A stretch of 64,000 nucleotides of DNA, from assembly GCF_023015695.1 (NCBI RefSeq), contig NZ_JALKAS010000002.1, positions 826,501-890,500 on the forward strand, read 5' to 3'. Below the pieces are notes generated by a model. The model saw only the letters and a list, made by a program, of their open reading frames with translations. It searched no databases and had not been told where the DNA came from. The position numbers and the translations under genes were made by a program. Positions 1-8,617 of this stretch are shown here, piece after piece. This stretch comes from Jannaschia sp. S6380 (lineage in GTDB: Bacteria; Pseudomonadota; Alphaproteobacteria; Rhodobacterales; Rhodobacteraceae). Every line of letters starts with the position of its first letter. Positions within the stretch are counted from its first letter, which is position 1.

Positions 1-799
1 CGACGTGATCGATGGTGACGCTGCGGTCGTCGACGAGGTCCTGCGCGCGGACCAGCACCTCGGGCTCGGACCAGAGGGCGCGGACTCCCGTGCCGGACCA
101 CAGGATCAGGTGCCCCGGCGAGACGCGCAGATCGACCGCATTGCCCACGGTGCCCGCGCGCAGGCGAACCGGGCGCAGCGACGGCATCGCGAACAGACGC
201 GCGCCCGAGATGGCGCGCCTGCCGGTCCAGAGAACCTCCTGCGCGGCGCCATCGCGGGTCAGGACATGGGCGCCGGGCGACAGGTCCTCGACCGGGCGGG
301 GCCCTTCGGGGGTGTCGATGCGCGTGCCCTGGGTGAAGCAGACCGTCTTGCGATCCGTGCGCACCGGAGGAAGCGCAGGCGATTGCAGGACCTCGAGCTC
401 GGTATTCGGCGGCGGCACGCCCGCGTCGAAGACCAGCAACACCTCGCCCGCCGCGGTGCGTACGGCCCGCGCCGACCACCGGTTCTGCCCGGATGCGAGG
501 ATGAGCGCGGAAGGGTCGTGTTCGTCGTCTTCGTCGGCGAATGCGACGTGCGGTCGTGGCACGGCATTGCGGGCCCGCCTGAGGCGCCCGGCGGCGCGGG
601 GCGGGCGTGTGCGAAGCGCCGTTCGGCCCTGCACGTCGCTGAGCAGCAGGGCCGCGCGGGCGCCGTCCAGACGCAGCGGCGCACCGAACCAGCGGAAGAT
701 CGAACCGGTGGGAAAGGGCGTGCGGGTGGACGGAATATCGCCATCCACCCGCGCCTGAACCGTGGAAATGACCTGTGCCCCCGCACATGTCCCCAACAT
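1..799 (-). CDS. Hint (Hedgehog/intein) domain protein, C-terminus outside window
   Basis: This reading frame has no stop before base 1, so only the first 266 residues are present. From Cys154 onward it reads VCFTQGTRIDTPEGPRPVEDL, then a GAHVLTRDG segment and VRLRAGTVGN. This is the Hint fold seen in many large Rhodobacterales secreted proteins, where the Cys begins the autocatalytic module. The first 150 residues are an unrecognised region. The ATG at 797-799 follows an AGGTGG ribosome site by about six bases. Two overlapping antisense frames are also open but have no recognisable content. Family identity is clear. The natural function of these stand-alone Hint proteins is not established, and export is inferred from relatives only. 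Confidence 0.85.
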   Translation of the reverse strand, partial: MLGTCAGAQVISTVQARVDGDIPSTRTPFPTGSIFRWFGAPLRLDGARAALLLSDVQGRTALRTRPPRAAGRLRRARNAVPRPHVAFADEDDEHDPSALILASGQNRWSARAVRTAAGEVLLVFDAGVPPPNTELEVLQSPALPPVRTDRKTVCFTQGTRIDTPEGPRPVEDLSPGAHVLTRDGAAQEVLWTGRRAISGARLFAMPSLRPVRLRAGTVGNAVDLRVSPGHLILWSGTGVRALWSEPEVLVRAQDLVDDRSVTIDHV

Positions 800-944
800 G
801 CCCACCTCAAGATATGTTATTGTTTTTGTTTATCTTCGGTCACTGCCAGACCGTGAGAACTTGATAGCCCATAGGTGATTCGCAGATCAACAGCTGATTC
901 GCCCAAACGGAAAGTTTTTTCCGAATGTAAGAGAAATCTGTCAG

Positions 945-1430
945 TTACGGAGGACCGGCGAAAATTAGCGCATCGGTCTGGAAGCCGTTGAAGTCGAGAA
1001 CCTCCAGCGCGGCGCGCAACCGGTCGACCGGAAGGGCGGGATCCCGGTTCAGAATTCGCCCCGCCGACCCGTCGGGGGCGGCCAAGATCGCGGTGCGATA
1101 ACCGGCATCCGTCCACAGGACCCAGCGGGCCGACCCATCATCGAAGGTCAGCCGCCCGGGCCCGGTGATCGTGGCACCCACCGACCCGGCGTCGCAGGGT
1201 CCGTCGAAGGCGAAGCCCTTGCCGTTCGGCCGGATCGCGACGCGCGGCGTGGTGCAGGGCGCGGCCGGGGGGAAGCGCGCGACCTCGTACCAGGGGCCGG
1301 CGAGACGTGCGGGGTCGAGATCGGCCTTGGATGCGATCACGGCGGCCGGGTCGCGGAAAGTGCGACCCGGCTCGGGCACGGGGCCTTGGGTGCAGGCGGC
1401 GAGACAAAGCAGGATGAACGGCACGCGCAT
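945..1430 (-). CDS. Lipocalin-family lipoprotein (Blc-like)
   Basis: A 161-residue protein that begins with a short lipoprotein signal ending in the lipobox LCLAAC (Cys13), so it should be lipidated and held in the outer membrane or periplasm. The lipocalin signature GPWYEVARFP lies at residues 45-54 and the rest fits a single eight-stranded barrel of normal Blc length. Lipocalins bind lipids or other hydrophobic ligands. The ligand here cannot be read from sequence. Its ATG lies nine bases after the pdeM stop, so it is probably the last gene of the helicase-pdeM transcript. The link to DNA repair may be incidental. Downstream is a short AT-rich stretch with a small CGGAAA/TTTCCG dyad. Confidence 0.85.
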   Translation of the reverse strand: MRVPFILLCLAACTQGPVPEPGRTFRDPAAVIASKADLDPARLAGPWYEVARFPPAAPCTTPRVAIRPNGKGFAFDGPCDAGSVGATITGPGRLTFDDGSARWVLWTDAGYRTAILAAPDGSAGRILNRDPALPVDRLRAALEVLDFNGFQTDALIFAGPP

Positions 1431-1439
1431 TGCGCAACC

Positions 1440-2102
1440 CTAGCGCGGCATCGGGATCTCGACCATCGGCATTCCGGCGAGGATCGCGCGCGCGCCGGCG
1501 CCCATGAGGTCGGACAGCGCGCGGTCGCGCGACCGCAGGCCCCCGGTATAGGTGCCGTAGGCCGGCATGATCAGCCGCCGTTGATCGCGCAGGAAGCAGG
1601 GGCGCGAAACCGGGCGGCCGCGCACCGACAGCGACGCCTTGGGATGGTAGTGGCCCGACACCTCGAACGTGCCGTCGTCGGTGGCAATGTGGCGGAAGGT
1701 CAGCGCACCGCAGGTCACACCGTCGGCCGCATGCCCGCCGAGGCCGGTGGGCGCGGGGTCGTGGTTGCCGGTGACCCAGGTCCAGTCGCGCCCGGCCACC
1801 ATCCGCGCGATCCAGTCGCGGAAGGACGGATCGAGCGCGGCGGCGGCCTCCATGTCGTCGAAGGCGTCGCCCAGCGAGATCACGGCGGCGGGTTCGGTCG
1901 CGGCGATGTCGGCGTCGAGCCGGGTCAGCGTGTCCAGCACCTCGTAGGGCGGCAGAAGGGCGCCGCCGCGACGCGCCATGCGTTCGGACTTGCCCAGATG
2001 CAGGTCGCTGACGACCAGCAACCCGGCGGCGGGCCAGTGCAGCGCGCCCGAGGGCCGCGCGACCAGCCGTTCGCCGGCGAATGTGAAGGCATGCCCGTTC
2101 AT
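1440..2102 (-). CDS. pdeM: Ligase-associated DNA damage response endonuclease PdeM
   Basis: A calcineurin-like metallophosphoesterase of 220 residues. The metal-binding motifs appear in order: SDLHLGKS, LGDAFDD, TGNHDP and SGHYHPK. This pattern and the preceding Lhr-like helicase identify PdeM, a DNA-processing nuclease that in other bacteria sits with an ATP-dependent ligase and exonuclease. Those two partners are not in this window. I chose the ATG at 2102 because family members start with this MNGHAF-type N-terminus. A second in-frame ATG at 2165 overlaps the helicase stop as ATGA, which argues for translational coupling and could be the true start, adding 21 residues. Confidence 0.85.
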   Translation of the reverse strand: MNGHAFTFAGERLVARPSGALHWPAAGLLVVSDLHLGKSERMARRGGALLPPYEVLDTLTRLDADIAATEPAAVISLGDAFDDMEAAAALDPSFRDWIARMVAGRDWTWVTGNHDPAPTGLGGHAADGVTCGALTFRHIATDDGTFEVSGHYHPKASLSVRGRPVSRPCFLRDQRRLIMPAYGTYTGGLRSRDRALSDLMGAGARAILAGMPMVEIPMPR

Positions 2103-2161
2103 GTTGCGTTCGGATGAATCACGCCCGCCCGCCGGATGCAAGACGGCATGGGGCAGGCGCC

Positions 2162-4588
2162 TCATTCGGGGTCGAGGCCCGCCTCGGCCAGCAGCTTCGC
2201 GGCCTCCTCCTCGATCAGGCGGGATTCGGCGCGACCCTTGATCGGCACGATGCCCCGTTCGAGGAACAGGGGTGCCGCGAGCGGGGTCACGCGATCCAGA
2301 TGCACCTGGTCGATCCGGTCGCCCACCGTTTCCAGCAGCAGGTCCACCCGGCCGAAGTCGATATGGCCGCGCATCGCCTCCTCCTCCGTGATCTTGAGCA
2401 TCAGGTGGCCGGGGTCGTAGCGGTGCAGCGTGTCGTAGAGGATGTCGGAGGAGAAGGTCGCCTGCTTGCCGCTGCTGCGCTTGCCGGGGAAATTGCGGTC
2501 GATCAAGCCGGCGATGATCGCGGCGTTGCGGAAGGTGCGCTTCATCACGGCATTGCCGGCCAGCCAGCTTTCGAGCGCCTCGTGCAGGCCGTCATGTTGC
2601 AGGAACGGGCGGATGTCGCGGACCGGCTTCAGCCCCGTGATCAGCGCGGCGTAGTCGGTGCAGACGAAGGTCAGCGGCTCCAACCCCGCCTCCTCCATCC
2701 CCTTCGTGATCAGGAGCGACAGGGTCTGGTGCGCGTTCCGGCCCGCGAAGCCGTAGAAGCAAAGGTGATGGCGTCCGTCGCGGGGGAACGTTTCGACCAG
2801 CAGGCGGCCGGGTTCGGGCATGCGGGAGCGCGCGTCCTGCAATTCCAGCCAGTCGCGGGTGTGGTCGGGCAGGCCGTCGAACGCGCGGTCGTGCAACAGC
2901 CGCTGGATCCGGTCGGCGAGCTGCACCGAGGTCGCCCACTTATAGCCGATATAGGTCGCGATCCTTGGTTCCTTGTTGGGCCGGGGGCTGACCTCGACGA
3001 TCATCTCGCGCAGGTTCTCGAAGCGGACGACCTGACCGGCCATCAGGAAGGTGTCGCCGGAGGAGAGGGTGTTGGCGAACCCCTCCTCGATCTCGCCCAG
3101 GGGGAAACCGCCGCGGCCCTTGAAGCGCACCTTGAGCATGTCGGTGTCGATGATCGTGCCCAGGTTCATTCGGATCTGACGCGCCGCGCGCGGATCGCGC
3201 AGGCCCCAGAGGCCGGGTTCGCGTTCCTTCAAACGTTGATACCGGTCATAGGCGCGCAGGGCGTAGCCGCCGGTGGCCACGAATTCGAGGCATTCGTCGA
3301 AGGCCGCGCGGGTCAGGGTCGAGTAGGGACCGACGGTCTTCACTTCGGCGAAGAGCGTGTCGGCCCGGAAATCGCCGGCGCAGGCCACGCAGGCGATGTG
3401 CTGGCACAAGACGTCGCGCGGCCCGTCGAGGCGCAGATCGCCGTCGAGTTCGCCCGCCCGCACCGCGTCGAGGGCCGCGACGCATTCGATGACCTCGAAC
3501 CGGTTGGCGGGGATCAGGCGAGCCTTGGAGGGCGCGTTGTAGCGGTGGTTGGCGCGGCCGATCCGCTGGACCAGTTGCTTGACCTTCTTCGGGGCGCCGA
3601 CCTGGATCACGAGGTCCACGTCGCCCCAGTCGATGCCGAGATCGAGCGATCCGGTGGCGACGATGGCCTTGAGGTCGCCCGCGACCATGGCCGCCTCGAC
3701 CCGTTGGCGGGCTTCCTTCGACAGCGCGCCGTGATGAATGCCGATGGGCAGGTCGTCCTCGTTGGCGAGCCAGAGGTTGTGGAAGAAGATCTCCGCCTGG
3801 GCGCGGGTGTTGTGGAAGATCAGCGTGGTGTTGTGGCGCCGGACCTCGGCCAGGACGTCGGGGATGGCGTAGCGCCCGCCCGCGCCGGCCCAGGGCGGGG
3901 CCTCGGTCGTCGGCAGGATCGCGATGTCGGGGGCGGGGCCGGGATCGGCATGCAGGATGGGGCAGGGGTCGGGATGGCGTGCGAGGTAATGCGCGATGAC
4001 GGCGGGGTCGTCGACGGTGGCCGACAGGCCGACGCGGCGCAGGCCGGGGGCGAGCGTCTGCAGGCGGGAGAGGGCGAGCATCAGTTGATCGCCGCGCTTG
4101 TTCTCGGCGAGCGCGTGGATCTCGTCGAGGACGACGCGCTTCAGCCCGGCGAAGGTGCGTGCCGCATCGGGGTAGGAGATCATCAGCGCGAGCGATTCCG
4201 GCGTCGTCAGCAGGATATGCGGCGGGTCGGCGCGCTGGCGCTTGCGTTGCGTCTGGCCGGTGTCGCCTGTGCGGTCCTCGACGCGAATGGGAAGGCCAGC
4301 TTCCTCGATCGGGGTGCGCAGATTGCGCTTGATGTCGTTGGCAAGCGCCTTGAGCGGCGAGACGTAGAGCGTGTGCAGCCCATCATGCGCCCCGTCCGAC
4401 AGCTCGACAAGCGTGGGCAGGAACCCGGCCAGCGTCTTGCCGCCGCCCGTGGGCGCGATCAGCAGGAGCGCGGGTGCGTCCTTGCGCGCGAGCATCTGGG
4501 TCTGATGCGGGTGCAGCGACCAGTGCCGCCGCGTGAAGAAGTCGGCCAACGCGGGCGGCAGGTCGGTGGGTTGCGCGGCGTGATCCAT
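2162..4588 (-). CDS. Ligase-associated DNA damage response DEXH-box helicase (Lhr-like)
   Basis: An 808-residue superfamily 2 helicase. It has Walker A APTGGGKT at residues 45-52, DEIH at 155-158, the SAT motif at 189-191 and the motif VI sequence QRIGRANH in the second RecA domain. This is followed by the winged-helix and C-terminal domains typical of the short Lhr family. Direct coupling to pdeM marks it as the ligase-associated type, inferred to unwind damaged DNA for end processing. The frame is open further upstream to 4744, but that extension would overlap the next gene and is low-complexity, so the ATG at 4586-4588 (MDHAAQPT) is preferred. Confidence 0.9.
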   Translation of the reverse strand: MDHAAQPTDLPPALADFFTRRHWSLHPHQTQMLARKDAPALLLIAPTGGGKTLAGFLPTLVELSDGAHDGLHTLYVSPLKALANDIKRNLRTPIEEAGLPIRVEDRTGDTGQTQRKRQRADPPHILLTTPESLALMISYPDAARTFAGLKRVVLDEIHALAENKRGDQLMLALSRLQTLAPGLRRVGLSATVDDPAVIAHYLARHPDPCPILHADPGPAPDIAILPTTEAPPWAGAGGRYAIPDVLAEVRRHNTTLIFHNTRAQAEIFFHNLWLANEDDLPIGIHHGALSKEARQRVEAAMVAGDLKAIVATGSLDLGIDWGDVDLVIQVGAPKKVKQLVQRIGRANHRYNAPSKARLIPANRFEVIECVAALDAVRAGELDGDLRLDGPRDVLCQHIACVACAGDFRADTLFAEVKTVGPYSTLTRAAFDECLEFVATGGYALRAYDRYQRLKEREPGLWGLRDPRAARQIRMNLGTIIDTDMLKVRFKGRGGFPLGEIEEGFANTLSSGDTFLMAGQVVRFENLREMIVEVSPRPNKEPRIATYIGYKWATSVQLADRIQRLLHDRAFDGLPDHTRDWLELQDARSRMPEPGRLLVETFPRDGRHHLCFYGFAGRNAHQTLSLLITKGMEEAGLEPLTFVCTDYAALITGLKPVRDIRPFLQHDGLHEALESWLAGNAVMKRTFRNAAIIAGLIDRNFPGKRSSGKQATFSSDILYDTLHRYDPGHLMLKITEEEAMRGHIDFGRVDLLLETVGDRIDQVHLDRVTPLAAPLFLERGIVPIKGRAESRLIEEEAAKLLAEAGLDPE

Positions 4589-4628
4589 CCGCGCCACGGT
4601 AGCGTCCCGCGGCGGAAGGGAAAGGGCG

Positions 4629-5087
4629 TCAGCGGGCCAGCAGCTCCGCCCGATAGAAATCGGCCAACCGGTTGGCAGCCGCGAACTCGAGCGCGGCGCT
4701 GCGACGATCGGCGAAGTTGGGGTCGGCCGCGGTAAACCCTGCATGGCCGGCCATCACGATCCGTGCCTGTGCGTCCAGCGCCTCCTGCAGCTCCGCCTCG
4801 GTCATCGCCGCGACCGATGCGGTGATCATCGGATGCAGGTCGGCCGCGTCGCATCCCGTGACGTCGCAGGCATCTCGAAGCGACGGACCCAGCGCGTCGG
4901 TGGCGCGGATCACGAACTCGATATTCTGGATGCTGTCGGGCGAGATCGTTTGATAGATCGTCGGGGTCTGGCGCATGTCGCCCAGAACCACCACCGCCGT
5001 CGCCAACACCCCGCCGAGCACGGCGGCGGGGATCACGAACATCGTGGCGCGTCCCAACCGGACGGCTTCGTCACTGAATCCCGACAT
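4629..5087 (-). CDS. Small membrane protein of unknown function (paralogue A)
   Basis: A 152-residue protein with one clear transmembrane segment at residues 14-36 and a mainly helical remainder. I do not recognise a named family. The C-terminal part contains GCDAADLHP and the ending LEFAAANRLADFYRAELL. Close counterparts of both occur in the neighbouring protein at 5205-5576, so the two look like an old duplication. The ATG at 5087 follows a GAGGT ribosome site. It lies 40 bases upstream of the helicase start on the same strand and may share its transcript. One Cys pair (DVTGCD and RDACD) could form a disulfide if the tail is periplasmic. Confidence 0.65.
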   Translation of the reverse strand: MSGFSDEAVRLGRATMFVIPAAVLGGVLATAVVVLGDMRQTPTIYQTISPDSIQNIEFVIRATDALGPSLRDACDVTGCDAADLHPMITASVAAMTEAELQEALDAQARIVMAGHAGFTAADPNFADRRSAALEFAAANRLADFYRAELLAR

Positions 5088-5204
5088 ATCGACCTCGTAC
5101 ACTGCCCACGCTTTTCGCGCATCTTTTTGTGGTTCGAGCCTATGGCCCAATTCGGGCGCAAATCGGGCAGGGTGCGACCGACGAGCCGCACCCGCCGCAT
5201 CGTT

Positions 5205-5576
5205 TCAATCCTGCGCAAGCGTCCTGAGCCTTGTGTCGTAAAGATACGCGATCCGGGACGCCGCGGCGAGTTCGAGGGCGGCACGATACGGGGCATCGGC
5301 CCCTTTGGACGCAGCTTCGAGCTTGCGCAGCCTTTCAGTGATCAGCCGCGTCTGCGGCCGGCGCGCGGCTTCGCGTTGCGCATGAGACATCGACACGGCA
5401 TGGTCGACGACACTCGGATGCAGATCCTTGATCCGACAACCCGCAGTCCTGCGGGCCTTGGTGATCGCGGCGGCCACGGTCATGTCGGCGAAGTCGACCG
5501 GCACGAAATCGGTCTTGGCAGGCAAGGACGCGTTCGCCCCCTTCGAAGCGGTCGGTCTTGGCACGGGGCCCGCCAT
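5205..5576 (-). CDS. Hypothetical protein, paralogue B, with a displaced or lost start
   Basis: From the first ATG (5576) this encodes 123 residues ending in LELAAASRIAYLYDTRL, with RTAGCRIKDLHP earlier. Both match the neighbour at 4629-5087. The same frame stays open for 32 codons upstream of the ATG (5577-5672) back to a TAG at 5673-5675. Those codons encode a hydrophobic segment (AIGATIAATATIAAFI) that lines up with the neighbour's transmembrane helix. No ATG, GTG or TTG lies in that stretch. Either a rare start codon is used, or the gene has lost its start and is decaying. The true N-terminus is therefore unsure. Confidence 0.45.
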   Translation of the reverse strand: MAGPVPRPTASKGANASLPAKTDFVPVDFADMTVAAAITKARRTAGCRIKDLHPSVVDHAVSMSHAQREAARRPQTRLITERLRKLEAASKGADAPYRAALELAAASRIAYLYDTRLRTLAQD

Positions 5577-5835
5577 GATGAATGCCGCGATGGTGGCAGT
5601 GGCGGCGATGGTCGCGCCGATGGCGGTGACTTTTGGCCGGACGGCCGCGGAATTCCGATTGGCCTTCGTTTCCTACAGGACCCGAAGCGAGGGGCAGGGC
5701 GCTGGCCCTTCCACCGGTTCAATCTGCGCGACAATCCGGGCGAGGATCCGACGGATTTCCCGCGTCCATGCGAAGCCGGTTTCCCGGCCACGCAATCGAT
5801 TCACGTATCATTGCCGGTGACGTGCCGGCCCGGTG

Positions 5836-7155
5836 TCAGTGGACGATCTCGGCCTCTTCCACGAACAGGTTCGCCCAGGCACGGTCGACCAGTTCCGGCG
5901 TCATGCGATAGGGGATGCTCTCAAAGTTGCAGGCGGCGATCATCTGGTCGATCAGGAATACGCCGTGGAAGTTGGCGTAGATGTTGTCGATCTCGGGGTA
6001 TTTGTTCTTCAGGAGGTGGACCAGGGATGCCTCGTCCAGCTCGAACTTCTTCTTCTTGGCGACGAGTGCGAAGATCTTGAGGAACTCGGCCTGTGTCGGA
6101 CCGTCGATCAACACCTTGAAGAAGATCCGGCGCAGGGCCGCGACGTCGAAGATCTTATTGGGGTGGAAGTTGGTCGAGAAAACCACCAGCGTGTCGAACG
6201 GAACCTCGAACTTTTCGCCCGATTGCAGCGCCAGGATGTCGTAGCCCATCTCCATCGGAACGATCCAGCGGTTGATGATCTTCTGCGGTGGTTCCGCCTG
6301 ACGGCCAAGGTCGTCGACGATGAAGACGCCGCCCGACGATTTCAGTTGCAGCGAGGCCTGATAGGTGCGGGCCACCGCGTTGTAGTTGAGGTCCAGCATT
6401 TCCAGCGAGAGTTCGCCGCCGGTCATCACGGTCGGTCGCTGGCAGAGCAGATAACGCTGGTCGACACGGTTGTTGGCCTTGCGCAGCTCGCTCGGGTCGG
6501 CGGCCTGGGCCACGCGGGTGTGCACGATCGGATCATAGAGCGTGATGACCTGGCCTGCATATTCGATCGCATGCGGGATCCAGATGTTGTCGCCCAGCGC
6601 GGCGCGGATGCCCTCGGCGATGGACGACTTGCCGTTGCCCGGCGGCCCGTAGAGCAGGACCGAACGGCCGGAGCCGACCGCAGGGCCGAGCTGATCGACC
6701 AGACCTTCGGGCAGGATCAGATGGCCCATGGATTTCATCAGCCGCTCGCGGGTGATGCGGATATTCTTGACCGACTGCGCCCTGACCTGTTCCTTGTACC
6801 GTTCCAGCGGGACGGGCATGGGGCCGTAATATTCGGACTGTGCCAGCGCGTCTGCGGCGCGGGACTTGCCGGCATCGGTCAGCTGGAACCCCATCTCGCC
6901 CGACGAACCGGCATGCATCGTGCCCGTGGCCTGTAGCAGCCCGGCATCGCGCGCCTGATCGATCAGTTGTTGCGTCAGGCCGGTGGTTAGGCAGATCGCC
7001 TCGGAAATCTCGCGCGCGGTCTCGACCGACTTGCGGAAGATCGTCTTGAGCAGCACGTCGCGCAGCATGACGCCACTCAGGCCCGTGTCGATCAATGTGC
7101 GCGGCTGGGTTGGGGCGGGGACGCCCACCTCGGCCGGGTCGAGACGCATGTTCAT
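5836..7155 (-). CDS. AAA family ATPase linked to the Tad pilus operon
   Basis: A 439-residue ATPase. Residues 20-110 look like a winged-helix or MarR-like region. Walker A is GPPGNGKSS at 170-178 and Walker B is GVFIVDDLG at 276-284, followed by a sensor region reading LVVFSTNFHPNKI. There is no signal or membrane segment, so it is cytoplasmic. It follows cpaA by 67 bases on the same strand and is the last gene of the tad operon, a position it also holds in many related genomes as far as I recall. Its role is not established. Helping pilus assembly or its control is an inference from position. A small dyad is absent after the stop, and I see no clear terminator. Confidence 0.8.
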   Translation of the reverse strand: MNMRLDPAEVGVPAPTQPRTLIDTGLSGVMLRDVLLKTIFRKSVETAREISEAICLTTGLTQQLIDQARDAGLLQATGTMHAGSSGEMGFQLTDAGKSRAADALAQSEYYGPMPVPLERYKEQVRAQSVKNIRITRERLMKSMGHLILPEGLVDQLGPAVGSGRSVLLYGPPGNGKSSIAEGIRAALGDNIWIPHAIEYAGQVITLYDPIVHTRVAQAADPSELRKANNRVDQRYLLCQRPTVMTGGELSLEMLDLNYNAVARTYQASLQLKSSGGVFIVDDLGRQAEPPQKIINRWIVPMEMGYDILALQSGEKFEVPFDTLVVFSTNFHPNKIFDVAALRRIFFKVLIDGPTQAEFLKIFALVAKKKKFELDEASLVHLLKNKYPEIDNIYANFHGVFLIDQMIAACNFESIPYRMTPELVDRAWANLFVEEAEIVH

Positions 7156-7222
7156 CTGTCGGTCCTCGTCCGTTTGCTCCGTGCTGACACGGGAAAGTTG
7201 AGAAAGCCTGAATCGGGGCCGG

Positions 7223-7738
7223 TCACAGCAGCGCCGCCATCGCCAGATAGCTCAGCTGCGTCGACGCCAGCGTGATGCCCATCGGAAAGGCCTTGGGCTC
7301 GGCCCAGCTTTTCCAGCCGGGGGCGAGGTTCCGAACGGGTTCGACCATGCGCGCCGAGCGATGGAGCGTCCAGGTCAGCACCAGCAGCACCGCGAACAGC
7401 ACCATGATCTCGGCCACGTCACCGAAGGCCACGAAGGGCGCCATCGCCGCGGCGAACTTCGCGTCGCCCGCGCCCATCGCACCGATCGTGGCCAGCCCGA
7501 AGCCCAGCATCAGGATCGCCAGCAGGTGCAGATAGCGCGACAGGTAGACGTCGAACGGCATCAGGAAGGGCCCCGCGACCGCGAAGATCGCGAACAGCGC
7601 CAGCACGGCCTCGTTGCGGATCTTCATCTCGCTCAGGTCGGTATAGGCCACCCAGAGGCAGACCGGAATCGACAGCAGGCCGAAGACGATGCCCTGCATC
7701 GGCGTGGCGGCCAGGACTTGGGTCGTGATGCCTTCCAT
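7223..7738 (-). CDS. cpaA: Prepilin peptidase CpaA/TadV (A24 family)
   Basis: A 171-residue, highly hydrophobic inner-membrane protein with about six transmembrane segments. The two catalytic aspartates of type IV prepilin peptidases are visible: Asp34 in AYTDLSEMKI and Asp92 in the GAGDAKF (GxGD) motif. It lacks the zinc-binding methylase domain of PilD, as expected for the TadV/CpaA group. It should cleave the leaders of the Flp-type pilin and the TadE/TadF-like pseudopilins. It starts four bases after the stop of the preceding TPR lipoprotein gene, within the same operon. Confidence 0.92.
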   Translation of the reverse strand: MEGITTQVLAATPMQGIVFGLLSIPVCLWVAYTDLSEMKIRNEAVLALFAIFAVAGPFLMPFDVYLSRYLHLLAILMLGFGLATIGAMGAGDAKFAAAMAPFVAFGDVAEIMVLFAVLLVLTWTLHRSARMVEPVRNLAPGWKSWAEPKAFPMGITLASTQLSYLAMAALL

Positions 7739-7742
7739 CGGA

Positions 7743-8585
7743 TCAGCCCAGCGTCTGCAACGCGCGCACCGCCGCCTCGAAATGGCGCGGATGGGTGTCG
7801 ATCGCGTCGGTCAGCAGGCTGCGCCCGACGTCCAGGTCACCCTGCTTGACGGCCGCCAGCCCCGCGGTGTGCAGAAGCTGTGCCCGTTCCTCCTGCGTCA
7901 TCGGCACGATGGGCAGCGCGTAGTTGCGACGCTGCGCGCGGGCGAGGACGAGGTTGTTCTTGGCCGTGAACATCTTGGGATCGTAGGTGATCGCCTCGGT
8001 GAACAGACGCTCGGCGGCGTCGGTGTCGCCGCGCGTGAGCTTGGAATAGCCCCAGTTGTTCATGACGCCGGCGGGCGTCGTGGTCAGGTCGACGGCGGTC
8101 TCGTAGAAGCTGTCGGCGCGATCCCACTGCCGGTTGCTGTCGGCGACCATCGCCTCCAGCCGGTAGCGGGCGAAGGTCTCGTGGGTGGGGGGGATCGTAT
8201 CCAGCACGATCTTGGCGGCGGCCCAGTCCGAACTGCGGATCATGGCATCGGCCAGGAAGACGAGATCCTCGTTCCCGCTGTCGGGGTGATCGACGACCTT
8301 CTGCCAGGCGAGCACGGATTCCGCTTGCCGTCCGGCGCGGACGAGGCTGGTGGCGATGCCGCGCTGATGGTCGATCTCGTCGGGCTCGATCTCCTGCTGG
8401 CGCTGGAAATAGGCGACGGCTTCCCGCGGCTCGGCGACGGTCAGCATGATCTCGCGTATGCTCTCGGCCTCGGCGGCGGCGGCGTTGCTGACGGCGCGGG
8501 TCACGTCGGTCTTGCCGGCCTCGCCGCAGGCCGACAGGGCGAAGATGCCCCCCACCAGGAGGATCTTGAAGACAGGTTGGCGCAT
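7743..8585 (-). CDS. TPR lipoprotein, second TadD-like protein
   Basis: A 280-residue lipoprotein with a signal ending in the lipobox ALSAC (Cys20), followed by several tetratricopeptide-like helices (for example GIATSLVRAGRQAESVLAW and NWGYSKLTRGDTDAAERLF). TadD-type proteins are thought to help place or assemble the CpaC secretin. The ATG at 8585 follows a good AAAGGA ribosome site; an earlier in-frame ATG at 8621 would place a charged stretch in front of the signal. It lies 32 bases after the first TadD-like gene. Two TPR lipoproteins in tandem is common in this order. Which one acts as the TadD pilotin cannot be told from sequence. Confidence 0.85.
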   Translation of the reverse strand: MRQPVFKILLVGGIFALSACGEAGKTDVTRAVSNAAAAEAESIREIMLTVAEPREAVAYFQRQQEIEPDEIDHQRGIATSLVRAGRQAESVLAWQKVVDHPDSGNEDLVFLADAMIRSSDWAAAKIVLDTIPPTHETFARYRLEAMVADSNRQWDRADSFYETAVDLTTTPAGVMNNWGYSKLTRGDTDAAERLFTEAITYDPKMFTAKNNLVLARAQRRNYALPIVPMTQEERAQLLHTAGLAAVKQGDLDVGRSLLTDAIDTHPRHFEAAVRALQTLG

Positions 8586-8617
8586 TTTGCGTCCTTTTCT
8601 GCTCGGTGCCTCTTCTC

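Noticed and set aside
2114..4735. A very long + strand open frame opposite the Lhr-like helicase
   Set aside because: It is an antisense shadow of a high-GC gene; no domain is recognisable and the helicase frame has all family motifs.
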